Source: Deinococcus aquiradiocola (GTDB taxonomy: Bacteria; Deinococcota; Deinococci; Deinococcales; Deinococcaceae). Taken from it: a DNA stretch of 64,000 bases. The first letter of the stretch is position 1. Each line of letters opens with the position of its first letter. The stretch covers positions 248,844 through 312,843 of the forward strand of contig NZ_BMOE01000002.1 in the NCBI RefSeq assembly GCF_014646915.1, in the 5' to 3' direction. This document shows, in pieces, positions 57,085 to 64,000 of the stretch. Under the pieces are notes generated by a model. That model was not told the DNA's origin. It ran no database searches and was given only the letters and a program-made list of their open reading frames with translations. The position numbers and the translations under genes are program-made.

Positions 57085-57513
57085 ATGCTGCTCGTCACGC
57101 ACGCCGCACTGACCTGGGCCCTGGTGGGCCTGATCCTGACCATTCAGGTCGTGCATTACCCGCTGTTCGCCCGCGTGGGGACGGGCGGGTACGCGGCGTA
57201 CCAGCAGGAGCACGTGACGCGCATCACGTGGCTGGTCGCGCCGCTGATGCTGGCCGAACTTGGGACGGGGGCCGCGCTGGTGCTGTTCCGGCCGCCCGCG
57301 CTGCCGGCCGTGTCCGTGTGGCTGGGGCTGGCGCTCATCGTCCTGATCTGGGGCTCGACGGCGCTGGTGCAGTCTCCCACCCACGGGCAGCTCGCGGCGG
57401 GCTTCGACGCGGCCCTGCACGCGCGGCTCGTCCGGACGAACCTGCTCCGGACCGTGCTGTGGGTGGCGCGCGGCGTGCTGGCCGGATGGTGGCTGCTGCG
57501 CTGGGGCGCGTGA
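57085..57513 (+). CDS. Four-helix membrane protein of unknown function
   Basis: 142 residues. Hydrophobic segments: THAALTWALVGLILTIQVV, VAPLMLAELGTGAALVLF, VSVWLGLALIVLIWGSTALV and VLWVARGVLAGWWLL. HYPLFARVG after the first helix and SPTHGQLAAGFDAALHARLVRTN in the last loop are the most polar parts; the layout resembles small bacterial membrane proteins of the DUF1772/DUF4149 sort, which have no known role. Start placed at the ATG with a weak -10-like CAGACT six bases before it. Convergent with the EamA gene. Confidence 0.7.
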   Translation: MLLVTHAALTWALVGLILTIQVVHYPLFARVGTGGYAAYQQEHVTRITWLVAPLMLAELGTGAALVLFRPPALPAVSVWLGLALIVLIWGSTALVQSPTHGQLAAGFDAALHARLVRTNLLRTVLWVARGVLAGWWLLRWGA

Positions 57514-57523
57514 GGGTGGCGCG

Positions 57524-58456
57524 TCAGCGGGTGAGGCGGCTGAGAGCGGCGCAGGCGATGATCAGCAGGGCGGCCATCAGGGTCGGGAACGTCAGGTGCT
57601 CGCCGAGCAGCAGGGCGGCCCAGCCGAGCGTCAGGGCCGGCTGGATCAGCTGGGCCTGACCGGCGTGCGCGATGCCGCCGAGCGCCAGTCCGCGGTACCA
57701 CGCGAAGAAGCCGAGGAACATGCTGAAGACCGAGATGTACAGGAAGGCCAGCCACGCCGGGAGGGACGGCACGTGCGCCGGGAGCGGGGTGAGCAGCAGG
57801 ACGCTCAGGGCGGCGGGCAGGCCGAGCACGAGGGCCCAGCTGACGACGCGCCACCCATCGAGCGTGCGCGCGAGTCGCCCGCCCTCGGCGTACCCGAGCG
57901 CGCCGAGCAGGACGGCGAGCAGCAGGTACAGGTCCCCCAGGCCGAGGTGCCCGGCGCCGATCACCGCGCCGAACCCCAGCACGGCGAGGAAGCCGAGGGC
58001 GCACACGAGCCAGAAGGCGGGTCGGGGGCGTTCCCGGGCGAGCAGGACGGCGGCGACGGCGCTGGCGGCCGGGAGCAGGCCGACCACGACGGCGGCGTGC
58101 GTGGCGGGCACGGTCTTCAGGGCGAGGGACGTGAAGACGGGAAAGCCGAACACGACGCCGACCGTCACGAGGGTCAGCCCCAGCCAGTGCCGCCGTTCGG
58201 GAAGGCGTTCACGGCGCGCCGCGAGCAGGGCCACGGCGAGGAGGCCCGCGACGACCGCCCGGCCGAAGCCGGTGGCGACACTCCCGAACTCCGGGACGGC
58301 GAGCCGCGTCATGGGGAGGGTCAGGCTGAAACACAGGACGCCCAGGGCCGCCCACCACCAGCCGGCGGACTGAGGGGCGCGGTTCGTGGGGACAGCCGGG
58401 CGGGGCGGCGGAGGCGTTATCGCGACCGGAGCAGTAACGTTACCTGTAGTCTTCAC
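57524..58456 (-). CDS. EamA/DMT-family transporter
   Basis: 310 residues. About ten membrane helices in two EamA repeats (WWWAALGVLCFSLTLPMTRLA in the first, LGLGDLYLLLAVLLGALGYAEGG in the second, with LGEHLTFPTLMAALLIIACAAL at the end). Drug/metabolite transporters of this type export amino acids, metabolites or drugs. The GTG at 58456 is chosen over an ATG at 58474 because a TATCCT -10 box ends five bases before it, and because the ATG overlaps the start codon of the divergent MocR gene. The MocR regulator next door is the likely controller. Confidence 0.85.
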   Translation of the reverse strand: MKTTGNVTAPVAITPPPPRPAVPTNRAPQSAGWWWAALGVLCFSLTLPMTRLAVPEFGSVATGFGRAVVAGLLAVALLAARRERLPERRHWLGLTLVTVGVVFGFPVFTSLALKTVPATHAAVVVGLLPAASAVAAVLLARERPRPAFWLVCALGFLAVLGFGAVIGAGHLGLGDLYLLLAVLLGALGYAEGGRLARTLDGWRVVSWALVLGLPAALSVLLLTPLPAHVPSLPAWLAFLYISVFSMFLGFFAWYRGLALGGIAHAGQAQLIQPALTLGWAALLLGEHLTFPTLMAALLIIACAALSRLTR

Positions 58457-58467
58457 GGAATAGGATA
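58434..58467. promoter_or_regulatory. Overlapping divergent leaderless promoters plus GTAACGTTAC palindrome
   Basis: TAGGAT at 58461-58466 is the -10 box of the MocR gene (six bases to its ATG at 58473). On the minus strand TATCCT at 58467-58462 is the -10 box of the EamA gene (five bases to its GTG at 58456). The two boxes share five base pairs, so polymerase cannot occupy both. The palindrome GTAACGTTAC at 58434-58443 lies at the -35 position of the MocR promoter and inside the start of the EamA gene. Confidence 0.6.
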
Positions 58468-58472
58468 TCAGC

Positions 58473-59882
58473 ATGAAGCCCACACAGGGAGAACCGCAGG
58501 GAAGCGTACGCATCCTCGAAGCCCTCAGGGCCCTGCTGGAGCAGGAATACCGCCCAGGTGACAGGCTCCCGTCGGTGCGCGACCTGACGCGGCAGTATCA
58601 GGCGAGCCCGGTGACGGTCAGTGCCGCCCTGACGCGGCTGGTCGGAGAGGGCCGGATCGTGACGCAGCCGGGCCGGGGCACCTTCGTGGCGCAGGTTTCC
58701 GCCCCCACACCCGTCCGGGACGTCGGCTGGCAGACCGTGGCGCTCTCCGAGACCCTGGCCCTGCCCGGCGAGATGCAGACCATGCTGAGCCCCACCCCGG
58801 CCGGCCTGATTCCGCTCGGGAGCGGGTACACCGACGAGTCCCTGCACCCGGCGGACCTGCTGCACAGGACGGCCGCCAGCGCCGCCCGCAGGCCCGGCAT
58901 CTGGTCGAGGCTGCCGCCGGAAGGTCTGGAGGCGCTCCGGACGTGGTTCGCTCAGCAGCTCGGCCCGGAGCACCGGCCGGAAGACCTGCTGATCGCACCC
59001 GGCGGGCAGGCCGCGCTGTCTACTGCACTGCGCGCGCTGGTCCCACCGGGCGCGCCGCTGCTGGTGGAATCCCCCACGTACTACGGGGTGCTGGCTGCCG
59101 CGCGCACCATCGGCGCCCGCCTGATTCCCGTCCCCACCGACACGCACGGCATCCGGCCCGACCTGCTGCACGCGGCGTTCCGCGCCTCGGGCGCCCGGGT
59201 GCTGTACCTGCAGCCGCTGTACGCGAACCCCACCGGCGCCGTCCTCTCGCCGGAACGGCGGGCCGAGGTCATCCGGGCGGCCGAGGAGGCCGGCGCGTTC
59301 ATCGTCGAGGACGACTATGCGCGCGACCTGAATCTGCACGGCACGCCCCCGCCGCCGCTCGCCGTGCTCGCCCCCGACCGCGTGGTGTACCTGCGGTCCA
59401 TCACGAAATCCACCGCGCCCGGCCTGCGTGTCGCGGCCATCGCGGCACTCGGACCGGTCCGCACCCGGCTGCGGAACGCGCGGGCCGTCGAGGACTACTT
59501 CCTGTCGGGCCCCATTCAGGAGACGGCGCTGCAGGTCCTGACGTCCCGGATCTGGCCCCGGCACCTCCAGCACCTGCGCGGCACCCTACGCGGACGCCGG
59601 GACGTGATGCGCGCCGCGCTGGCCCGTCACCTGCCGCACCTGCAGGTGATGGGCACCCCGGCAGGCGGCTTCAACCTGTGGGTGCGGCTGCCGGACCACA
59701 CCGACGACCTGACCTACGTGGCGGACGCGGCCCGGCAGGGCGTGCAGGTCAGCGCCGGACGCAACTACTTCCCGGCCGAACCGGACGGATCGTACGTGCG
59801 CCTGAGCTACGCGGCCTGCAGTGCCCAGCGGATCGAGGACGCCGTCCTGCGGCTCGCCGCCGTCCCACTTCACTCCGCCTGA
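58473..59882 (+). CDS. MocR-type regulator (GntR helix-turn-helix fused to PLP aminotransferase domain)
   Basis: 469 residues. Residues about 10-75: GntR winged helix (YRPGDRLPSVRDLTRQYQASPVTVSAAL). From about 120: fold-type I aminotransferase with the substrate/PLP motifs LIAPGGQAALSTALRAL, VEDDYARDL (Asp) and YLRSITKSTAPGLRV, in which Lys312 should bind PLP. Such regulators sense amino acids, vitamin B6 or related amines. Divergent EamA transporter is the probable target. It overlaps the polymerase gene tail to tail by 13 bases (59870-59882). Confidence 0.9.
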   Translation: MKPTQGEPQGSVRILEALRALLEQEYRPGDRLPSVRDLTRQYQASPVTVSAALTRLVGEGRIVTQPGRGTFVAQVSAPTPVRDVGWQTVALSETLALPGEMQTMLSPTPAGLIPLGSGYTDESLHPADLLHRTAASAARRPGIWSRLPPEGLEALRTWFAQQLGPEHRPEDLLIAPGGQAALSTALRALVPPGAPLLVESPTYYGVLAAARTIGARLIPVPTDTHGIRPDLLHAAFRASGARVLYLQPLYANPTGAVLSPERRAEVIRAAEEAGAFIVEDDYARDLNLHGTPPPPLAVLAPDRVVYLRSITKSTAPGLRVAAIAALGPVRTRLRNARAVEDYFLSGPIQETALQVLTSRIWPRHLQHLRGTLRGRRDVMRAALARHLPHLQVMGTPAGGFNLWVRLPDHTDDLTYVADAARQGVQVSAGRNYFPAEPDGSYVRLSYAACSAQRIEDAVLRLAAVPLHSA

Positions 59883-62170
59883 CTGGACCCGGACCTCGCT
59901 CTTCCGTCCGTACGGGCGGGCACAGGCTGCCACACGGTCCGCAGGTCCGTCAGGGGCGTGTCGAAGAGGCCCGGCTGGCGCTGCCGCGTCACCTGCGCGT
60001 ACCCGTCCGCCGTGAGCCCCTTGCGCAGCCGGGTCGCGAACCCGTTCAGCAGCACCTGCCCGTAATGCCGCGCGTCGTAGTCGCGGTCGTCCGGGTCGTC
60101 CAGCATGCACAGGCCCGCCCCGGCCCGCTGGTAGACGATGACGCGGTCCCCGGCCTGCCAGGCCCGCCCGGCACGGAATAGGGCCTCGTACACGGCCTCC
60201 TGCCGACCCGGGCGGGACTGCCGGTACTCGTCCTCGCTGCGGGTGAGGCGCACGCGGCTCGCGACCTCCGCGTTCCGCAGGTGCCCGCGCGTCACGTCGT
60301 CCAGCGCGTCCTCGAACGCCGCACGCACGCCCGGCACGTCCCCCTGCAGCAGGCACGTCACGGCCCGCCTCAGGAACGCCCGCCCGTACGCCTCGCCGCG
60401 GCTGGACGTGAACGCCGCCCCCCGCAGGTCAAGCTGCCCGTCGTACCCCAGCAGCGCGTAATTCTTCGTCTCGTGGCTCAGCATCGCCGCCCAGCGGCCG
60501 TCGAACTCCAGCGTCACGCCGTCCGGCAGCAGGGCGTCCACCTCACGGATCACGCGGCGCTCGTCCTCTTCGCTCCAGCCTTCCGGCACGCTGAAGTACA
60601 CGCCGTCCGTGTCCGCCTCGATCAGGGTCACGCCCCGGTCCGCCAGACCGTCCGTGACGAGCCGCAGCGTCTCCCGGCCGCGCGTCGTCACCCGGTTCGC
60701 GGCCTGCACGTCCCCGAACACGCTCATGCGCCCCGCCCCCAGGTACCCGTACCCGCTGTTCACGACGAGTTTCATGGCATTCTGCATCGCGTCGTGCTCG
60801 CCGGGATCCCCGCGCCTCGCGGCCGCCTTGTGCTCCAGCCGCAGCCGGGTCAGGTGATCCATCAGGTGCAGGAACACCCCGAGGGTGTCACTCACCGGCC
60901 CGATGCGCCCGTGCCGGATCAGGCTGGGGTACATGCTGGCCACGTCCGCCTTCACCACGCGCCTGAGCACTCCCTCGGCAAACAGCGTGACCGCGCCCCC
61001 CTGGTGCGCCTCGCCGGGCGGCTGCGGGCCGGGCAGGGCGTGCGCGGCGCGCAGGTACGCGCGGACGAGCATCGGTTCGAGCATCCCCATCGCTGTCCCC
61101 GCGTACGGCAGGCGGTGGTACGGCCGGGGCGCCATGCGGGCCAGCGCGAACGACGGCGCGAGCACCCGCCGGGCGAGCGCCTCGACCTCCTGCACGTCCT
61201 GCAGCGCGTACCGCCGCACCAGCGCCGGCTGCGACACGTACGTCTGCGCGATCTTCGCGCCTTCCAGGTACACGCGGCCCTCCGGGGCGAGTCCGAACAG
61301 CTGCGACACGGCCTTCAGGCCCGCGCTCGGCAGGTTCAGACGCCGCACCGCGTCGATGGTGTCCACGATCTCACGTCCCGCGCACGCCCAGTGCGCGTCC
61401 CGCCCGCCGTCCAGCACCCGCCACAGGCCCGGCGGCGCGCCGGGACGGCTGAAGTTCAGCGTCACGCCCAGCCGCTCCGCGCGGCCCTGCAGGAACGGCA
61501 GGTCGAAGCCGTGGATGTTGTGGTTCTCGATGATGTCCGGGTCGCGCTCCCGGAGGACCCGCATCAGCCCCTCGACGAGCGCCGCCTCCTCGTTCGCCCT
61601 GCGGGCCTCCAGCACGGCCTCGAACCCGCGGTTGTCCCGGACGGCGATCATGAAGATGCGCGACGTCGCCGGATCCAGGCCGGTCGTTTCCAGATCGAAC
61701 TGCAGTCGGACCGGACCGTCAAACTCCAGGCCCTTGAAGTACGTGCGGCCCGACGCCATCAGGTACCCCTCCACCGGCTGCACCCCGTGGTACCCGGGGA
61801 GGTCCCGCAGACCGGTGACGCGCCGACCGGACCGCTTCGACGCGCCGCGCAGCACCTCCTGCCGGAGCGCCTGACCGTCCCGCGCCGTCAGCAGGTACCG
61901 CAACCTCCCCTCCCCGCCCCGCAGGGAACGCACGGCGAACTCGGCCGAATCGTCGTTCCAGGCGAGGCGGGACCCGAGATGCTCCAGGTCCCGCAGGTCC
62001 GCCGCGAACAGCCAGGGCCGGAAGGTGTCCCGCTCCAGCGTGAGGGACTCGCCCACCCGCCGCCACACCCACGCGCGCCCCCGGTGGTCCGCGTGCACCG
62101 AGACGATGCCGGGCGTGGCGTCATGCCCGAACAGCTGCGCGTCCGTCCCGAGGTCCGGCGAGAACGTCAC
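59870..62170 (-). CDS. Family B DNA polymerase (Pol II-like)
   Basis: 766 residues from a GTG start with CTGGAG five bases upstream. 3'-5' exonuclease motifs: LQFDLETTGLDPA (Exo I), ENHNIHGFDLPFL (Exo II) and a YALQDVQEVEAL region (Exo III). Polymerase motifs: VKADVASMYPSLI (motif A), NAMKLVVNSGYGYLG (motif B) and IEADTDGVYFSV (motif C, DTDG). All catalytic Asp are present. It is probably a repair or damage-bypass polymerase; D. radiodurans, as far as I recall, has no family B enzyme, whereas some other Deinococcus species do. Confidence 0.92.
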   Translation of the reverse strand: MTFSPDLGTDAQLFGHDATPGIVSVHADHRGRAWVWRRVGESLTLERDTFRPWLFAADLRDLEHLGSRLAWNDDSAEFAVRSLRGGEGRLRYLLTARDGQALRQEVLRGASKRSGRRVTGLRDLPGYHGVQPVEGYLMASGRTYFKGLEFDGPVRLQFDLETTGLDPATSRIFMIAVRDNRGFEAVLEARRANEEAALVEGLMRVLRERDPDIIENHNIHGFDLPFLQGRAERLGVTLNFSRPGAPPGLWRVLDGGRDAHWACAGREIVDTIDAVRRLNLPSAGLKAVSQLFGLAPEGRVYLEGAKIAQTYVSQPALVRRYALQDVQEVEALARRVLAPSFALARMAPRPYHRLPYAGTAMGMLEPMLVRAYLRAAHALPGPQPPGEAHQGGAVTLFAEGVLRRVVKADVASMYPSLIRHGRIGPVSDTLGVFLHLMDHLTRLRLEHKAAARRGDPGEHDAMQNAMKLVVNSGYGYLGAGRMSVFGDVQAANRVTTRGRETLRLVTDGLADRGVTLIEADTDGVYFSVPEGWSEEDERRVIREVDALLPDGVTLEFDGRWAAMLSHETKNYALLGYDGQLDLRGAAFTSSRGEAYGRAFLRRAVTCLLQGDVPGVRAAFEDALDDVTRGHLRNAEVASRVRLTRSEDEYRQSRPGRQEAVYEALFRAGRAWQAGDRVIVYQRAGAGLCMLDDPDDRDYDARHYGQVLLNGFATRLRKGLTADGYAQVTRQRQPGLFDTPLTDLRTVWQPVPARTDGRARSGSSQAE

Positions 62171-62303
62171 GGCGTCTCCAGGTTCACGGACCGGAGCCAC
62201 CACCCGGACAGCAGAAGGGCACGCACTCCAGGATGATGCCACGCCCGGACTGGACGGCCCGCACCTCCCGCTGCGGACCACCGTCGCGGGTGTGGGGCCA
62301 GGT

Positions 62304-63212
62304 TCAGCCTTCCAGCGCCAGGGCTTCGAAGCTGCGGACCAGGGGGCGGCGGTCGTCGGCGCGGCGGACGACCTGCAGTTCGCTCTCCAGGCTGACGCCC
62401 TGCAGGGGAAGGCAGACGACGTTCGCGGGCGCCACCCCGGCCACGCATGCGGGCGCGAGCGACACGCCCAGGCCTGCCCCCACCAGACGCAGGATGGTCA
62501 GCCACTGCGAGGCCTCCTGCGAGGCGACCGGCCTGAACCCGGCGGCCTCGCACACACTGAGCGGTTTCTCGTAGGCCCGCGCTCCGGCCGAACGCGGGTA
62601 GTACACGAAGGGCCGGTCCCGCAGGACCGTGACCGGCACCGACGCCCTCCCCGCCTCGGGGTGGTCGGCCGGGAGGACCACCACGAACGGTTCCGACGCG
62701 ATAACGTGTGCGTGGAGGCCCGGCACCGGTTCCATGTCGCGGACGATGCCGGCGTCCAGCGCGCCGGACAGCAGGCCGTCCACCACCTGCGCCGTGAACG
62801 ACTCCCGGAGGTTCAGTTCGACGTTCGGCTCCTGCGCCCTGTACCGGCCGAGCAGGCCCGGCAGGACCGTCAGGATGGCGGAGCCCGCGAACCCGATCCG
62901 CAGCACGCCCCGCGCGCCGCGCGCGATGCTGCGCGCCTCCTGCACGTCGTCCTGAACGTTCCGCAGCGTCCGGCGCGCCCGGTCGAGGAAGGCTGCACCT
63001 GCCGGGGTGAGCTGCACCGACCGGGAGGTCCGCACGAGCAGGGCGCAGCCCACGAGGTCCTCCAGTTGCCGGATCTGCTGCGAGAGCGGCGGCTGCGCGA
63101 GGTTCAGGCGCCGGGCCGCCCGGCCGAAATGCAGTTCCTCGGCGACCGCCACGAAGTACCGCAGGTGACGCAACTCCAGCGCCCGAGGGATATTCAGCTC
63201 GTCTCGTTCCAC
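62304..63212 (-). CDS. LysR-family transcriptional regulator
   Basis: 302 residues. The helix-turn-helix is LRHLRYFVAVAEELHFGRAARRLNLAQPPLSQQIRQLE; the effector domain follows (GVLRIGFAGSAILTVLPGLL). This form is close to the CatR/BenM-like group with the AQPPLSQQI recognition helix. The GTG at 63212 is preferred as start because the -10 box TATCTT ends six bases before it. It is divergent from a GNAT acetyltransferase gene, its most likely target. It lies 133 bases downstream of the polymerase gene start. Confidence 0.9.
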   Translation of the reverse strand: MERDELNIPRALELRHLRYFVAVAEELHFGRAARRLNLAQPPLSQQIRQLEDLVGCALLVRTSRSVQLTPAGAAFLDRARRTLRNVQDDVQEARSIARGARGVLRIGFAGSAILTVLPGLLGRYRAQEPNVELNLRESFTAQVVDGLLSGALDAGIVRDMEPVPGLHAHVIASEPFVVVLPADHPEAGRASVPVTVLRDRPFVYYPRSAGARAYEKPLSVCEAAGFRPVASQEASQWLTILRLVGAGLGVSLAPACVAGVAPANVVCLPLQGVSLESELQVVRRADDRRPLVRSFEALALEG

Positions 63213-63218
63213 GCGAAC

Positions 63219-63224
63219 AAGATA
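63219..63224 (-). promoter_or_regulatory. -10 box TATCTT of a leaderless promoter (LysR gene)
   Basis: Ends six bases before the GTG at 63212 on the minus strand; leaderless GTG starts are known in Deinococcus. Confidence 0.5.
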
Positions 63225-63274
63225 TTGGACATCTCGGTGACACGCTCCCCATACTGGTCCGCAGCGAGGTGCGC

Positions 63275-63775
63275 ATGAACGACGACCGCAGTGCAGCTGG
63301 CACGTCCGTCCCCGAGTTCGGCCCGGCCCACGGACCACAGGACCTCACCGCCTTCCGGACCCTGAACGAGGAATGGATCACGCATCACTTCACCCTCGAA
63401 GACACCGACCGGCAACAGCTCGGCGACCCCGAAGGACAGATTCTCGCGCCGGGCGGCCGGATCTTCATGGCGCGAATGCACGGTGAGGCGGTCGGCTGCG
63501 TGGCCCTGCGGCCCACCCGGCCCGGCGAGTACGAGGTCTCCAAGATGGCCGTCACCCCGAGGCTGCGCGGGCAGGGCATCGGCCGAAAGCTCCTCGAGTA
63601 CACCATCTTGCAGGCCCGCGGCCTGGGCGCCCGCCGACTGATGCTCGGCAGCAGCACCAGGCTCGGCAGCGCCGTCCACCTGTACGAACAGCTCGGCTTC
63701 ACGCACCTGCCGCCGGAACGCCGCCCGGACCTCGCCTACGCCCGCGCGGACGTCTTCATGGAACTCGACCTCTGA
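63275..63775 (+). CDS. GNAT-family N-acetyltransferase
   Basis: 166 residues from the ATG at 63275 (GAGG five bases upstream; a GTG at 63269 is in frame). Acetyl-CoA binding motif VSKMAVTPRLRGQGIGRKLLE, with the preceding GEAVGCVALRPTRPGEYE strand and C-terminal AVHLYEQLGFTHLP, as in GNAT enzymes. Substrate unknown; small molecules, amines or protein N-termini are possible. Divergent from a LysR regulator. Confidence 0.9.
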   Translation: MNDDRSAAGTSVPEFGPAHGPQDLTAFRTLNEEWITHHFTLEDTDRQQLGDPEGQILAPGGRIFMARMHGEAVGCVALRPTRPGEYEVSKMAVTPRLRGQGIGRKLLEYTILQARGLGARRLMLGSSTRLGSAVHLYEQLGFTHLPPERRPDLAYARADVFMELDL

Positions 63776-63808
63776 CACGGACGCCGCGCCCCGCCGGAAC
63801 GGGCCTGC

Positions 63809-64000
63809 TCACATGAACTGGCCGTCCTGCTGGAACACCTCCCCGTCGAGGAGCACCTGACCGCCGGTCCGCAGGTCCTTGATGAGGTCCCAGTGCACGG
63901 CGGAGACGTTGGTGCCCCCGGTTTCCGGGTAGCCGTTGCCGAGGGCCACGTGCACGGTGCCGCCGATCTTCTCGTCGAACAGGATGTTCCGGCTGGGCGT
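63809..64000 (-). CDS. M29-family aminopeptidase, C-terminal 63 residues only (gene runs off the window)
   Basis: The minus-strand frame open to base 64000 ends at TGA (63811-63809). It reads [25 protein letters not shown] then [22 protein letters not shown], the C-terminal block of M29 metallo-aminopeptidases (Thermus aminopeptidase T, PepS), with the metal-binding HWD. These enzymes cut N-terminal amino acids from peptides. Convergent with the GNAT gene across 33 bases. Confidence 0.85.
   Translation of the reverse strand, partial: TPSRNILFDEKIGGTVHVALGNGYPETGGTNVSAVHWDLIKDLRTGGQVLLDGEVFQQDGQFM

Noticed and set aside
56877..57143. 88-codon minus-strand frame upstream of the RNA repair operon
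   Set aside because: No start signal and it crosses the start of the well-supported membrane protein gene on the other strand; amino-acid pattern is not protein-like.
57457..58474. ATG at 58474 as start of the EamA gene
   Set aside because: It overlaps the start codon of the divergent MocR gene and has no upstream signal, whereas the GTG at 58456 has a TATCCT box at the right distance.
1..64000. tRNA, rRNA, intact insertion sequences, prophage genes or a replication origin
   Set aside because: Looked for cloverleaf-type sequences, transposase or integrase motifs and DnaA-box clusters by eye; none found. A covariance-model scan would be needed for small RNAs.

Overview
The window is a 64 kb piece of a very GC-rich bacterial chromosome or megaplasmid, most probably from a Deinococcus species. 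The evidence is the uniformly high GC, the gene content (polynucleotide kinase/phosphatase, large-subunit catalase, HD-GYP proteins, compact RNA ligase, BluB, desiccation/oxidative-stress type genes), and a recurrent promoter layout in which a TANNNT -10 box ends only 5-8 bases before the start codon, so the mRNA has no leader. No tRNA, rRNA, CRISPR array or intact insertion sequence was seen.

1-8875 (+): nine tightly overlapping genes form a sugar-acid uptake and catabolism operon: a LacI-type regulator (cut by the window edge), a D-2-hydroxyacid dehydrogenase, an L-idonate/sorbitol-type dehydrogenase, a three-part sugar ABC importer, a cupin, a gluconolactonase-like enzyme and a GarR-like reductase. 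8921-16111: PAP2 phosphatase, DUF1905 protein, dual-specificity phosphatase, small membrane protein, a subtilase lipoprotein with an internal 4x8-residue repeat, a TPR/HD-GYP/GGDEF-like signalling protein and BluB. 16132-20493: an isopropylmalate/homocitrate-synthase-like gene and a divergent citrate-synthase-like gene carrying an N-terminal helix-turn-helix, with paired palindromes between them, then a cNMP-binding/thioredoxin-reductase-like fusion that follows a 12-codon leaderless leader ORF. 20567-22943 (-): an unrecognised three-gene operon with a collagen-like protein in the middle.

23200-29326: metallophosphoesterase, an esterase, a formaldehyde-dehydrogenase-like enzyme, a beta-helix lipoprotein and a small protein behind an 11-base homopolymer. 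29518-40343: SARP/BTAD-type ATPase regulator with a small secreted Cys-rich protein, a frameshifted remnant of a type I restriction HsdR gene, a VWA-domain protein, an HD-GYP protein, and a PadR regulator divergent from a MacB-like ABC exporter. 40421-46271 (-): two-component system, clade-2 catalase, ferritin-like protein and ankyrin-repeat protein, an oxidative-stress block.

48526-56726 (-): the highlight, a seven-gene operon whose start and stop codons overlap almost throughout. It encodes a compact RNA ligase, HD-Pnk, Hen1 methyltransferase, two different polymerase-beta-type nucleotidyltransferases, an unknown protein with a CxxCC motif, and a full kinase-phosphatase-ligase Pnkp. It looks like a composite RNA repair system with end-healing, possible end-extension, 2'-O-methyl marking and two ligases.

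57085-64000: membrane protein, EamA transporter divergent from a MocR/GntR-aminotransferase regulator with overlapping -10 boxes, a family B DNA polymerase, a LysR regulator divergent from a GNAT acetyltransferase, and the 3' end of an M29 aminopeptidase gene.
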